A stretch of DNA of 20,107 nt from JAGQTE01 sp964648005 (GTDB taxonomy: Bacteria; Actinomycetota; Acidimicrobiia; Acidimicrobiales; Acidimicrobilacustridaceae): the NCBI GenBank assembly GCA_964648005.1, contig CAZYKR010000046.1, positions 1 to 20,107 on the forward strand, given 5' to 3'. Made by a program: the position numbers and the translations under genes. This document shows positions 7,452-16,872 of the stretch, piece by piece (the first letter of the stretch is position 1; every line of letters starts with the position of its first letter). Below the pieces are notes generated by a model. That model saw only the letters and a program-made list of their open reading frames with translations, did not search any database and was not told where the DNA came from.

Positions 7452-9097
7452 GGGCGTGGCGCCTCCCGATCATCGTGGTCCTGCTCGCCTGCATCGCCGG
7501 GGCGGTGGCCTACGAGCAGCGATCCGGCGTCGACGAGGTGACGACCGCACCGTCGGACCTGGCCCGTCTGATGCCCGTGGTCCCCGGCGCCGACGCCAGC
7601 CGATCCACCTGGTTCTGTGCCGGAGGGTCGGCGACGGGGCAGGACGACGGTGTGGCGGAGCAGACCGTGACCGTCCTCAACGCCGGCGATGCCGCATCCT
7701 CGGTCGTGCTCACGGCCATGACCGACACGGGTGCGCGCGCCCGACGCGACGTGCAGGTCGGTCCCGCCGAGCGGATCGACGTGCCGGTCAGCGACCTGAT
7801 CGAGGCCGAATGGGCCGGCGTGCTCGTCGAGGCCGACCGCCCCGAGGTGGCGGTCGAGCATCGCGTCGCCGGGCCGGGCGGCGACGCGGTGGCGGCCTGC
7901 TCGTCGCGCGCCGAGGGCACCTGGTACGTGCCGAGCGCGCCGACCCGGGCGGGGGTGCGCCAGCTGCTCGTGGTGTTCAACCCCTTCCCCGACGACGCCG
8001 TCGTCGATCTGCGGTTCGAGACCGACGACGGCACGCGCACCCCCGAGGAGTACCGCCCCAAGCTCATCCGGGGCGGGCACGTCGCCGTCCTCGACATCTC
8101 GGCGTCGGTCACGTTGCGCGATCAGGTCTCGGCGGTGCTCGTCGCCCGCGCCGGCAGGGTCGCCGTCGATGCCATCTCGATCTGGGACGGGACCGACGAC
8201 GGGCCGGTCGGCATCACGCTCACGCCGGGTGCGCCCGCCGTGGCGGCGCAGTGGCTCTTCGCCGAAGGCGCGCCGGTCGACGACGACCAGCTCCAGCAGT
8301 TGGTCGCCTTCAACCCCGCCGAGGAGGAGGCCGACGGCGAGGTGATCGTCGTCGCCGACGGCGGCGAGCCGATCGAGCCGTTCGCCATGGTCGTGCGTCC
8401 GGAGGCGTACACCGTCGTCGACGTGGCCGGCGACCGGCGCCTCCCGGCGACGGGCGGCTACTGGGCTGACGCCGCCGTCTACCGCGGGCCGGCAGTGGCC
8501 GTGGGTCGGCTGCTGAGCGGCGGTGGCGGCGCGCCGGGTATCAGCGCCGGGCTCGGGTCGCCCTTGGTCGCCAGCCGCTGGCTGGTGCCGACGGCCGGGC
8601 TCGACGGCGTCCGCGGCAACCAGTTGCTGGTCGCCAACCCGACCGACGCCGCGGTGACGGTGCAGGTCGACGTGCTGCGCGGCGGGCGGCGCACGGCGCT
8701 CGACGAGCCGGTGCAGATCCCGGCCGGCGCCCGGGCCGTGATCGACCTGGGCGATGTGGAGGACGCCGAGCGCGCCAGCATCGACCTGCGCGCCGATGGG
8801 GCGGTGGTCGTCGAGCACAAGCTGGCCACCGCCGACGGCTTCTCGGTCGGGCTGGCGCTGCCGGTGGACGGGACGATCGCCGCCCCGCCCGCACCCGAGC
8901 CACCTGACATCTCGGCGCCCGTCGGTACGGGACTGCCGCCGGACATCGAGGTGCCGGGGACGACCCCGGGGACGTCGCCGGGCACCGTGCCGGGGACCAC
9001 GGCGACCGTGCCGGTCCCCAGCTCGGACACGTCGGTTGCGCCTGTGCCCGCGCCATCCTCCACGGCGGCGCCGACCAGCGTGGTTCCGCCGGGCTGA
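7448..9097 (+). CDS. DUF5719-like exported or membrane-anchored protein
   Basis: This is a 549-residue protein of unknown function. It starts with a short basic stretch and one hydrophobic segment (MRAWRLPIIVVLLACIAGAV), acting as an uncleaved anchor or signal. Two or more repeating beta-rich modules follow, with recurring phrases such as WFCAGGSA, WLFAEGAP, LLVANPTD and VVEHKLA. The same 'W-x-F/L-x-A-x-G ... NP' pattern appears in each, as in actinobacterial DUF5719 proteins, which I recognise from motif style and neighbourhood rather than by search. The last ~70 residues are a Pro/Thr/Ser-rich tail with PGT repeats, probably flexible and outside the cell. Its ATG overlaps the stop of the GT2 gene (ATGA), so the two are translationally coupled and probably work together. 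An in-frame upstream extension to 7232 is rejected because it lies inside the GT2 gene. Confidence 0.78.
   Translation: MRAWRLPIIVVLLACIAGAVAYEQRSGVDEVTTAPSDLARLMPVVPGADASRSTWFCAGGSATGQDDGVAEQTVTVLNAGDAASSVVLTAMTDTGARARRDVQVGPAERIDVPVSDLIEAEWAGVLVEADRPEVAVEHRVAGPGGDAVAACSSRAEGTWYVPSAPTRAGVRQLLVVFNPFPDDAVVDLRFETDDGTRTPEEYRPKLIRGGHVAVLDISASVTLRDQVSAVLVARAGRVAVDAISIWDGTDDGPVGITLTPGAPAVAAQWLFAEGAPVDDDQLQQLVAFNPAEEEADGEVIVVADGGEPIEPFAMVVRPEAYTVVDVAGDRRLPATGGYWADAAVYRGPAVAVGRLLSGGGGAPGISAGLGSPLVASRWLVPTAGLDGVRGNQLLVANPTDAAVTVQVDVLRGGRRTALDEPVQIPAGARAVIDLGDVEDAERASIDLRADGAVVVEHKLATADGFSVGLALPVDGTIAAPPAPEPPDISAPVGTGLPPDIEVPGTTPGTSPGTVPGTTATVPVPSSDTSVAPVPAPSSTAAPTSVVPPG
8957..9003 (+). repeat. PGT-encoding imperfect repeat in DUF5719-like tail
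   Basis: The stretch encodes VPGTTPGTSPGTVPGTT, four imperfect 12-base copies of a Pro-Gly-Thr unit. It marks the start of the low-complexity tail and is probably a flexible wall-spanning linker. Such repeats can vary in copy number between strains. Confidence 0.7.
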
Positions 9098-9106
9098 GGC
9101 ATCCGG

Positions 9107-9123
9107 GGTCGGGCCGCCCGACC
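9107..9123. terminator. hairpin between convergent genes
   Basis: This is a perfect 7-bp stem, GGTCGGG / CCCGACC, with a 3-base loop CCG. It sits in the 34-bp gap between the convergent DUF5719-like and thioredoxin-like genes. There is no T-tract on either strand, as is common in high-GC actinobacteria. A bidirectional terminator is the natural reading. Confidence 0.6.
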
Positions 9124-9131
9124 GCCGACGG

Positions 9132-9590
9132 TCAGGGCAGATCGACCGGCGTGCCGGCGTCGAGCGTCGGGGGTGCCGCGGCGCAGAGGTCGGCGAGCCG
9201 GTTCCGGTCGTCGGGCGCGAGCGGCCCGACGACCGAGGCGTGCACCAGGCCGGTGGCGGCGTCGACGAGCACCAAGGTCGGGACGGCGTCGATGCCGTAG
9301 CGCCCGTGCAGCGCTCGGGCCTCGCCGACCTCGAGGTCGATCACGGCGACCCGGCCCGGATCGGCGAGCCCGGCGACATCGGCGCGCACGGTGGCACACG
9401 AGTTGCAGGTCGCCGACGTGAAGGTCACGACCGCCCACGTGGCGTGGAGGTGGCCGAGATCGGCGGGGTCGAGCTGGCTCGGCACCGACCAGCTGGTCTG
9501 GGTGGGGGCGTCGCCACCTCGCCGGCGCAGGACGGCGGCCACGGCGACCGCCGCGACGATCAGTGCCACCGCCAGGCCGAAGCGTTCCAC
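9132..9590 (-). CDS. membrane-anchored thioredoxin-like protein
   Basis: This is a 152-residue protein with one N-terminal membrane helix (residues ~4-21, followed by LRRR) and a thioredoxin fold. The strand WAVVTFTSATCNSCATVRAD (52-71) holds the redox motif Cys62-Asn-Ser-Cys65. VPTLVLVDAATG at 103-114 has the cis-proline at 104, as expected. The basic residues after the helix suggest an unusual topology: either they stay inside with the domain cytoplasmic, or the protein is exported with the domain outside. The CxxC is preceded by Thr-Cys rather than Trp-Cys, so it is not a classical TrxA and may act as a reductase for specific partners. The GTG start lies four bases after the ftsH stop, implying cotranscription with ftsH. 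Partner and direction of electron flow cannot be read from sequence. Confidence 0.82.
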   Translation of the reverse strand: MERFGLAVALIVAAVAVAAVLRRRGGDAPTQTSWSVPSQLDPADLGHLHATWAVVTFTSATCNSCATVRADVAGLADPGRVAVIDLEVGEARALHGRYGIDAVPTLVLVDAATGLVHASVVGPLAPDDRNRLADLCAAAPPTLDAGTPVDLP

Positions 9591-9594
9591 CGGA

Positions 9595-11556
<1,962 letters not shown>

Positions 11557-11563
11557 GCCCGAC

Positions 11564-11569
11564 AGCCTA
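11564..11569 (-). promoter_or_regulatory. candidate -10 element of ftsH (leaderless type)
   Basis: Minus-strand TAGGCT matches TAnnnT exactly and ends seven bases before the ftsH ATG, in the 58-bp gap after the DUF3499 gene. This is one of the clearest copies of the pattern. Confidence 0.55.
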
Positions 11570-11614
11570 GAAGAGCGCGGCGAAAATCCCTGTCAACCGG
11601 CGTCGTCGCCGTCG

Positions 11615-11857
11615 TCACGCAGGCGGCGCGGCAGCGGCCTGGGCGCGCTCGTGGGCGACGATCGCCTGGCGGCGGTCGCGCAGGTCCCAACCGATCGGCA
11701 CGGTGAGGCTGTCCGCGTGGAACAGGCACAGGTCGTAGGTGGCCGGATGGCTCTCGCCGGTCAGGTCCACGAGCCACACCGTGCTCTGTGCGTACTCGTA
11801 CCCCAAGGTCGCCACGGCAGGGTCGGGGCAGCCGGGACGGTCGCAGTGGCGCGTCAT
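11615..11857 (-). CDS. DUF3499 family small zinc-finger-like protein
   Basis: This is an 80-residue protein of the actinobacterial DUF3499 family. The N-terminus MTRHCDRPGCPDPAVATLGY has Cys5 and Cys10. YDLCLFHADSLTVPIGW at 41-57 adds Cys44 and His47, giving four potential metal ligands in a CxxxxC...CxxH layout. The family is typically found near manB and whiB in actinobacteria (Rv3258c in the mycobacterial neighbourhood, from memory) and its function is not known to me. Zinc binding is inferred from the ligand spacing. Here it sits upstream of ftsH on the same strand with a 58-bp gap, and diverges from the CPBP protease. The ATG has TAGCGT eight bases upstream. Confidence 0.88.
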   Translation of the reverse strand: MTRHCDRPGCPDPAVATLGYEYAQSTVWLVDLTGESHPATYDLCLFHADSLTVPIGWDLRDRRQAIVAHERAQAAAAPPA

Positions 11858-11865
11858 GGCACGAA

Positions 11866-11871
11866 ACGCTA
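11866..11871 (-). promoter_or_regulatory. candidate -10 element of the DUF3499 gene
   Basis: Minus-strand TAGCGT matches TAnnnT exactly and lies eight bases before the ATG at 11857. It shares the 93-bp divergent region with the CPBP gene's element. The rest of that region is GC-rich with no other motif I can support. Confidence 0.5.
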
Positions 11872-11936
11872 CTGACGCCTCGCGCGGCGGCGGGGGATGG
11901 TCCCGCCCCGGTTCTCGCGCCGGAGGCGGCGTTGCC

Positions 11937-11942
11937 TATGGT
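11937..11942 (+). promoter_or_regulatory. candidate -10 element of the CPBP gene
   Basis: TATGGT matches TAnnnT exactly and lies eight bases before the GTG at 11951. It supports that GTG over the in-frame ATG at 11897, whose product would begin with an implausible Arg/Trp-rich stretch. Confidence 0.5.
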
Positions 11943-11950
11943 GGCCCGCC

Positions 11951-12868
11951 GTGGCAGACCGCGACGAGGACCCCGAGCTGCGCGACGTCGCGGCCGCCGG
12001 CACCGGTGTGACGTCGACGGTCGATCGGATCCTGGGCGTCGAGGCCGACGAGCTGGACGAGCACGGCATCGCCAAGCGCTTCGGCATCAGCTGGGAGCCG
12101 CCGATGCCGCTGATGGTGGCGGTGGGCAGCTACGTCGGCGCCACGTTCGGCGTGGCCATCATCTACTCGATCGTGGTCACCTCGCTGCAGCTCACCCAAG
12201 GGCCCTCGGGCGCCGGCGGAGTGATCGGGCAGGTGACCGGGCAGCTGGCCACCGGGCAGTCGCCGGACGTGACCGTCGGGACGATCGACCTCACGCTCGC
12301 CATGCGGGCCTTGCTGCAGTTCTTCCTGTGGGCGCCGCTGGCCATCCCGGCCATCGTGGTGGCCCGACGCAAGGGCGCCGGGGTGCAGGCCGACCTCGGC
12401 CTCGAGCTGCGGGCCCGCGACGTCGGCGTCGGTGCCGTGATCGGCATCGCCTGCCAGCTGCTGGTGCCACTGCTGTACGTGGCGTTGCGGCCGTTCATCG
12501 GCACCCCGGACGTGTCCGCCGAAGCGCGCGAGCTCACCGACCAGGCCACCGATGTCGTCGGCATCGGCCTGCTGCTGATCATCACCGTGGTGTTCGCCCC
12601 GTTGGTCGAGGAGATCTACTACCGCGGCCTGGTCCTGCGGGCGGCCGAGCGCAGCTACGGCGCCACGATCGCCCTGCTGGGATCCTCGCTGTTCTTCGCC
12701 GTGACCCACTTCCAAGTGCTGCAGTTCCCGGCGCTGCTGCTGTTCGGCATCGTGCTCGGAGCGATCGCGCTGCGCACCGGCCGCATCGGCATCCCCATCA
12801 CGGCACACATCGCGTTCAACCTCACTGCGGTCGTGCTGCTCCTCGCCTTCCCGGATTCGCCGTTCTGA
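11951..12868 (+). CDS. CPBP-family intramembrane metalloprotease
   Basis: This is a 305-residue polytopic membrane protein of the CPBP (CAAX protease / bacteriocin-processing, Abi) family. A ~50-residue acidic cytoplasmic N-terminus precedes about eight hydrophobic segments. The family motifs are intact: EExxxR at Glu220-Glu221-Ile-Tyr-Tyr-Arg225, FxxxH ending at His253 in FFAVTHFQ, and HxxxN at His286-Asn290 in HIAFNLTA. These residues form the putative metal site of the intramembrane glutamic/metalloprotease. Bacterial members have roles in peptide maturation and envelope signalling, and the substrate here cannot be deduced. GTG 11951 is chosen because of the upstream TATGGT; a longer reading from 11897 adds only an unlikely basic stretch. 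The gene ends 56 bp before a large membrane protein gene on the same strand. Confidence 0.88.
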   Translation: MADRDEDPELRDVAAAGTGVTSTVDRILGVEADELDEHGIAKRFGISWEPPMPLMVAVGSYVGATFGVAIIYSIVVTSLQLTQGPSGAGGVIGQVTGQLATGQSPDVTVGTIDLTLAMRALLQFFLWAPLAIPAIVVARRKGAGVQADLGLELRARDVGVGAVIGIACQLLVPLLYVALRPFIGTPDVSAEARELTDQATDVVGIGLLLIITVVFAPLVEEIYYRGLVLRAAERSYGATIALLGSSLFFAVTHFQVLQFPALLLFGIVLGAIALRTGRIGIPITAHIAFNLTAVVLLLAFPDSPF

Positions 12869-12877
12869 TCGCCCCGT

Positions 12878-12891
12878 GAGGGTGGTCCCTC
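12878..12891 (+). terminator. small hairpin after the CPBP gene
   Basis: A 5-bp stem GAGGG / CCCTC with a TGGT loop lies ten bases after the CPBP stop codon. It is weak and has no T-tract. It might reduce read-through into the next gene, but no clear promoter follows, so partial read-through is likely. Confidence 0.3.
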
Positions 12892-12905
12892 CCGCACCTG
12901 CGGGG

Positions 12906-12928
12906 ATGCCACCATGAGCACGCCATGA
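12906..12928 (+). other. two tandem mini-ORFs leading into the next start by ATGA overlaps
   Basis: ATG at 12906 reads Met-Pro-Pro-stop, and its TGA overlaps an ATG at 12914. That one reads Met-Ser-Thr-Pro-stop, and its TGA overlaps the main ATG at 12925. The three starts form a chain of ATGA junctions. This may be chance in a short GC-rich leader, or a re-initiation device controlling the membrane protein. Confidence 0.35.
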
Positions 12929-15918
12929 CCGACCACGACCCCGAGCTCCCCGCCACCGGCGGCCTCATCGGCTCCGGCGACGACATCGACGCGTTCCTGT
13001 TCCGTCCGCTCGACGCGCCGCCCGAACCCGAGCCCGAGCCCGAGCCCGCCATCGACGGCGACCCCGAGCGCGACGGTGCGGCCGAGTCGGGTGCGACCGA
13101 GGTGGGCGACGGCGCGGACCCCGCGGCGGCGGACGGGACGGCCCCGGCCGGCGCGTCGCGGCGCACGATCGTGGCAAGGGCCTGGGACCGCACCGCCGCG
13201 TTCCTCGTCGGCCGTCCCATCGAGTCGTGGGTGGCGTTCGTCGTCGTCGCCGCCTGTGTGGTGTTCACCTACGTGCAGGTGGCGCACCCCTTCTCCAACG
13301 TCCCGAACCTCGGCTGGAGCGGACTCGGCACCGTCTTCGACGACAACACCCCGGCGGGTGGCGACATGGGCGCCCACGTGTGGGGACCGGCGTACCTGCG
13401 CGATCACCTGCTGCCGTCGTTCCGGCTCACCGGCTGGACCCCGGACTGGTACGCCGGCATGCCCGCGTACCAGTTCTACATGGTGGTGCCATCACTGGCG
13501 ATCGCCCTGCTGAGCTACGTCCTGCCCTACGGCGTGGCCTTCAAGCTCGTGGCGATCAGCGGGGTCGTGAGCCTGCCGATCGCCGTGTACGTCTTCGGCA
13601 AGCTCGCCGATCTGCCGTTCCCCGCGCCCCCGCTGATGGCGGTCGGCGCCACCGTGTTCCTCTTCGACCGGTCGTTCTCGATCTACGGCGGCAACATCCC
13701 GTCGACGCTGGCCGGGGAGTTCGCCTTCTCGATCTCGTTGACCTTCGCCGTGCTCTACCTCGGCGTGCTGCTGCGCGGCCTGCGCACGGGGCGCCATCGA
13801 GGGTGGGCCGCCCTCCTGCTGGCGCTGACGGCGCTGTGCCACCTCATCCCATTCATCTTCGTCCTCGTCGGCACCGTCCTGGCGCTCGCCCTGCACATCG
13901 GCGTCGACCGCAAGCGGTTCGTCCGGATCGGCCTGCCGCTGCTCGGCATCGCCGCCGTCGGCGCCGCCGTGAGCTGGAACGTGTCGCTCGACCAGTCGGT
14001 GCCGGACGCCCCGATCCTGTCGACCGTGCGCTGGTCGCTGGAGCGCCCCTGGGGCCTGGCGGTGGCGGCGGTGGCCATGGCCGGCTACCTCGCCGTGATC
14101 CCGGGCTGGCGCCGGCACGGCTACTGGATCCCGGTGCTGGCGGTCGGGGGCATGCTCAGCGCTTTCTGGTCGGTGCCCTTCTACCTCCAGCACAAGTACA
14201 TGAACGACATGGGCTGGGAGAAGCGCGAAGACCCGTACAACATGCTGTTCGATCGCGCCACGATGGACGGCACGCAGATGGTCAACCACCCGAAGCTGTG
14301 GTGGGTGCTGGCCTTCGCCGCCGCCGGTCTGCTGCTGTCGATCATCTGGGGACACCGTGGCGGGCTGTTCTGGGGTCTGGTGGCGGTGACCATGGGCGTG
14401 GCCTTCGTCCTCGTCCCCGAGGGGCGGTTGTGGAACGCCCGACTGCTGCCCTTCTACTACCTGTCGCTCTACCTGCTCGCTGCCATCGGCATCGCCGAGA
14501 TCGGACGGCTGTTGTCGGTCCTGTTCGCCCGCGACGTCGCCAAACCGATCCGCACCATCCCCATCGTGACGGCGTCCGGCGGGCTCCTCTTCGGGCTGAT
14601 CCTGCTGGCGCTCCCGTTGCGGGTGCTGCCCGGCGGGAGCGTCGGGACCGACAACGTCTTCCGGTGGGGGCCGCTGTCGACGTCCGACTCGAGCTACATC
14701 CCGTCGTGGGCGGACTGGAACTTCGTCGGCTACGAGAACAAGCCGGCCTACCCCGAGTACCACGATGTCGTGCAGACGATGGCGCGCGTCGGCGCCGAAC
14801 GCGGGTGCGGGCGTGCGATGTGGGAGCACGAACCGCAACACGACCGGTACGGCACGCCGATGGCGTTGATGCTGCTGCCGTTCTGGACCGACAGCTGCAT
14901 CGGCTCGATGGAGGGTCTGTACTTCGAGTCGTCCTCGTCGACGCCGTACCACTTCATCAACCAGGACGAGCTGTCCACCCGGCCGTCCAACGCCCAGCGC
15001 GACCTGCCCTACGGCGCCGGTCAGAACACCGAGGCCGACTTCGCCCGCGGCATCGAGCACCTGCAGATGTTCGGGGTCCGGTACTACATGGCCATCTCCG
15101 ATCACACCAAGGCCTTCGCCCGCGAGCACCCGGACCTGGAGCTGGCGGCGTCCTCGGGGCCCTGGGAGATCTACGAGATCACCGGAGGCAACGAGCTCGC
15201 CGTCGGGTTGGACTACGAGCCAGCCGTGGTCACCGGCCTCAGCGAGGTCGAGCCCGAGCTCGACATCGGCGGCAAGCCGAAGACGGGTTCGCCGTGGCAG
15301 CACGTGACCATGCCGTGGTACGTCGACGAGGCGGCGTGGGACGTGCCCCTCGCCGAGTCGGGCCCCGACGCCTGGCAGCGCGTGTCGGTCGGTGGCTCGC
15401 CGGAGCTGCGCGCCACCGGCGGCGTCGAGGTGTCGAACATCTCGACCGAGCTCGACTCGATGAGCTTCGACGTCGACCGGACCGGGGTTCCCGTGTTGGT
15501 GCGCACCTCCTACTTCCCGAACTGGCAGGCATCGGGGGCAGACGGTCCGTGGCGCGTGTCGCCGAACCTGATGGTGGTCGTCCCGACCGCGGAGCACGTC
15601 GAGCTCACGTTCGGCCGGACCGGCATCGACTACCTCGGCATGCTGCTGACGGTCCTCGGCGTCGTCGGGCTGATCGTGCTGTTCCGCCTGCAGCCGATCG
15701 ATTATCGCGACCCGGGCCTGCGGCGTGCGCCCGACCCGGAGCTTGCTCCGGTCGACGTGGCCGTCGCAGCATCCTCTGGGGTGGGTCCGGTCGTCGGGCC
15801 CTTTGGTGCGACCGCCGCGGACGCACCGTCGGCAGCCTGGGGGGTGGCACCCGGACCGGAGGCATCCGGCGCCGTGGAGCAGGACCCGCCGGCGGACGAT
15901 GACCCGTCGCTAGGGTGA
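12925..15918 (+). CDS. polytopic membrane protein, PTPS_related/GT-C-like
   Basis: This is a 997-residue membrane protein. The first ~95 residues are cytoplasmic, acidic and Pro-rich, with a PEPEPEPE run at 33-41. The first helix is at ~101-119, followed by an extracytoplasmic loop with GGDMGAHVWGPAYLRDHLLP (145-164) and WTPDWYAGMPAYQFYMVVPS (171-190). These acidic and aromatic loop motifs resemble the PTPS_related (PF10131) and YfhO-like membrane proteins, thought to share the GT-C fold of enzymes that use lipid-phosphate sugars. About a dozen helices run to ~570. An extracytoplasmic domain of ~330 residues follows, then a last helix at ~904-924 and a low-complexity tail. It overlaps the next gene, a polyprenyl-phosphate sugar synthase type, by four bases (GTGA), which suits a lipid-sugar-using transferase. 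Catalytic activity is unproven and the family call is from motif memory. Confidence 0.75.
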   Translation: MTDHDPELPATGGLIGSGDDIDAFLFRPLDAPPEPEPEPEPAIDGDPERDGAAESGATEVGDGADPAAADGTAPAGASRRTIVARAWDRTAAFLVGRPIESWVAFVVVAACVVFTYVQVAHPFSNVPNLGWSGLGTVFDDNTPAGGDMGAHVWGPAYLRDHLLPSFRLTGWTPDWYAGMPAYQFYMVVPSLAIALLSYVLPYGVAFKLVAISGVVSLPIAVYVFGKLADLPFPAPPLMAVGATVFLFDRSFSIYGGNIPSTLAGEFAFSISLTFAVLYLGVLLRGLRTGRHRGWAALLLALTALCHLIPFIFVLVGTVLALALHIGVDRKRFVRIGLPLLGIAAVGAAVSWNVSLDQSVPDAPILSTVRWSLERPWGLAVAAVAMAGYLAVIPGWRRHGYWIPVLAVGGMLSAFWSVPFYLQHKYMNDMGWEKREDPYNMLFDRATMDGTQMVNHPKLWWVLAFAAAGLLLSIIWGHRGGLFWGLVAVTMGVAFVLVPEGRLWNARLLPFYYLSLYLLAAIGIAEIGRLLSVLFARDVAKPIRTIPIVTASGGLLFGLILLALPLRVLPGGSVGTDNVFRWGPLSTSDSSYIPSWADWNFVGYENKPAYPEYHDVVQTMARVGAERGCGRAMWEHEPQHDRYGTPMALMLLPFWTDSCIGSMEGLYFESSSSTPYHFINQDELSTRPSNAQRDLPYGAGQNTEADFARGIEHLQMFGVRYYMAISDHTKAFAREHPDLELAASSGPWEIYEITGGNELAVGLDYEPAVVTGLSEVEPELDIGGKPKTGSPWQHVTMPWYVDEAAWDVPLAESGPDAWQRVSVGGSPELRATGGVEVSNISTELDSMSFDVDRTGVPVLVRTSYFPNWQASGADGPWRVSPNLMVVVPTAEHVELTFGRTGIDYLGMLLTVLGVVGLIVLFRLQPIDYRDPGLRRAPDPELAPVDVAVAASSGVGPVVGPFGATAADAPSAAWGVAPGPEASGAVEQDPPADDDPSLG
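13021..13050 (+). repeat. hexamer repeat encoding Pro-Glu
   Basis: Tandem GAGCCC-type units encode PEPEPEPEPA in the cytoplasmic N-terminus of the membrane protein. One unit differs at a single base (GAACCC). It is a low-complexity tract that could vary in copy number. Confidence 0.75.
15911..15916 (+). promoter_or_regulatory. candidate -10 element inside the end of the membrane protein gene
   Basis: TAGGGT matches TAnnnT exactly and lies exactly seven bases before a GTG at 15924. It overlaps the last codons of the preceding gene. It may give the ALG5-like gene a private leaderless transcript starting at 15924 instead of the coupled GTG at 15915. Confidence 0.4.
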
Positions 15919-16856
15919 CGCCCGTGCGTCGGAGTCGTGTCGTCGTGGCCGCCGTGGGGGTGCTGCTGGGCGTCGGCGCAGCGCGGGCGATCGCCGGGCG
16001 TCGCGAGCGTCGGGTGGAGGTGCTGACGAACCTCGACCAGAAGCGGCTGCGACCCTCGCCCCCCGGTGACGTGCGGCTCTCGGTGGTGGTGCCGGCCTAT
16101 CGCGAGCACAGCATCGGGGTGACCGTCATGCGCCTCCGGGCGGCACTGGCCGATGTGGTCGCCGACGGCGGGCTCGAGATCATCGTGGTCGACGACGGCT
16201 CCCACGACGGCACGGCGGAGCTCGCCGAGGCCGCCGGCGCCGACCTGGTGCTGCGCCAGCCGGTCAATCGCGGCAAGGGCGCCGCGGTGCGCGCCGGCCT
16301 GCTGTCGGCCCACGGCCGGACGGTGGCGTTCACCGATGCAGACCTGTCGTACTCGCCGGACCAGCTGGTCGACCTGTTGGCCGAGGTGGAGGCGGGCTGG
16401 GACGTGGTGGTCGGCAGCCGTCGCCACACCGACACGACCACGCTCGTGCGGGCCCGGCGTCTGCGCGAGATCGGCGGACGCATCATCAACCGACTCACCC
16501 ACGCCGTGCTGTTGGGGCACCACCGTGACACCCAGTGCGGGCTCAAGGCGTTCCGCTCCGATGTGGCACAGCTCATCTTCGGGCACTCCCACGTCGACGG
16601 GTTCGCCTTCGACGTCGAGGTGTTCCACCTGGTCGAGCTGTACGAGCTCTCGCTGTTGGAGGTGCCGGTGCGCGTCGAGAACCGGCAGCGGTCGACCGTG
16701 AAGGTGGCCCGCGACGCCGGGCGGCTGGTGCGGGACCTCTTCCGCATCCGCCAGTGGCACCGCCAGGGCGTCTACGAGCTCGACGCCCGCCACGCGCCGC
16801 TGCTCAGCGCCCCGGCGCTGCGTTCGGCCCCCGACGGGGCCTCCGACGTCGCCTGA
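15915..16856 (+). CDS. polyprenyl-phosphate glycosyltransferase (ALG5/DPM1-like GT2)
   Basis: This is a 313-residue GT2 enzyme expected to move a sugar from a nucleotide donor onto polyprenyl phosphate at the inner membrane face. A short hydrophobic N-terminus (~8-24) may anchor it. The GT-A core shows LSVVVPAYRE at 55-64, IIVVDDGSHDGT at 89-100, NRGKGAAVRAG at 118-128 and the metal-binding FTDADLSYSP at 139-148. DTQCGLKAFR at 205-214 and GFAFDVEVFHL at 229-239 are typical of the ALG5/DPM1-like branch. Donor (GDP-mannose or UDP-glucose) is not decidable from sequence. The GTG at 15915 overlaps the upstream stop (GTGA). A GTG at 15924, seven bases after TAGGGT, is an equally good start and would shorten it by three residues. 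The preceding GT-C-like protein is the natural user of its product. Confidence 0.88.
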   Translation: MTPVRRSRVVVAAVGVLLGVGAARAIAGRRERRVEVLTNLDQKRLRPSPPGDVRLSVVVPAYREHSIGVTVMRLRAALADVVADGGLEIIVVDDGSHDGTAELAEAAGADLVLRQPVNRGKGAAVRAGLLSAHGRTVAFTDADLSYSPDQLVDLLAEVEAGWDVVVGSRRHTDTTTLVRARRLREIGGRIINRLTHAVLLGHHRDTQCGLKAFRSDVAQLIFGHSHVDGFAFDVEVFHLVELYELSLLEVPVRVENRQRSTVKVARDAGRLVRDLFRIRQWHRQGVYELDARHAPLLSAPALRSAPDGASDVA

Positions 16857-16872
16857 CGGCGCGCTCGGCCGG

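Noticed and set aside
7280..8818. 512-codon open frame on the minus strand opposite the DUF5719-like gene
   Set aside because: No domain or signal, Arg/Asp/His bias, and the plus-strand gene is coupled by ATGA to its neighbour.
8957..9003. Possible CRISPR-like or mobile repeat
   Set aside because: The repeats are short, in frame and code for Pro-Gly-Thr inside a protein tail, with no spacers or array structure.
11897..11950. N-terminal extension of the CPBP protease from ATG 11897
   Set aside because: It would add an Arg-rich stretch (MVPPRFSRRRRRCLWWPA) upstream of a TATGGT element placed eight bases before GTG 11951.
13492..15597. 701-codon open frame on the minus strand opposite the GT-C-like gene
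   Set aside because: Repetitive His/Gln/Arg/Asp-rich sequence without motifs, antisense to a membrane protein with clear helices and a coupled downstream gene.
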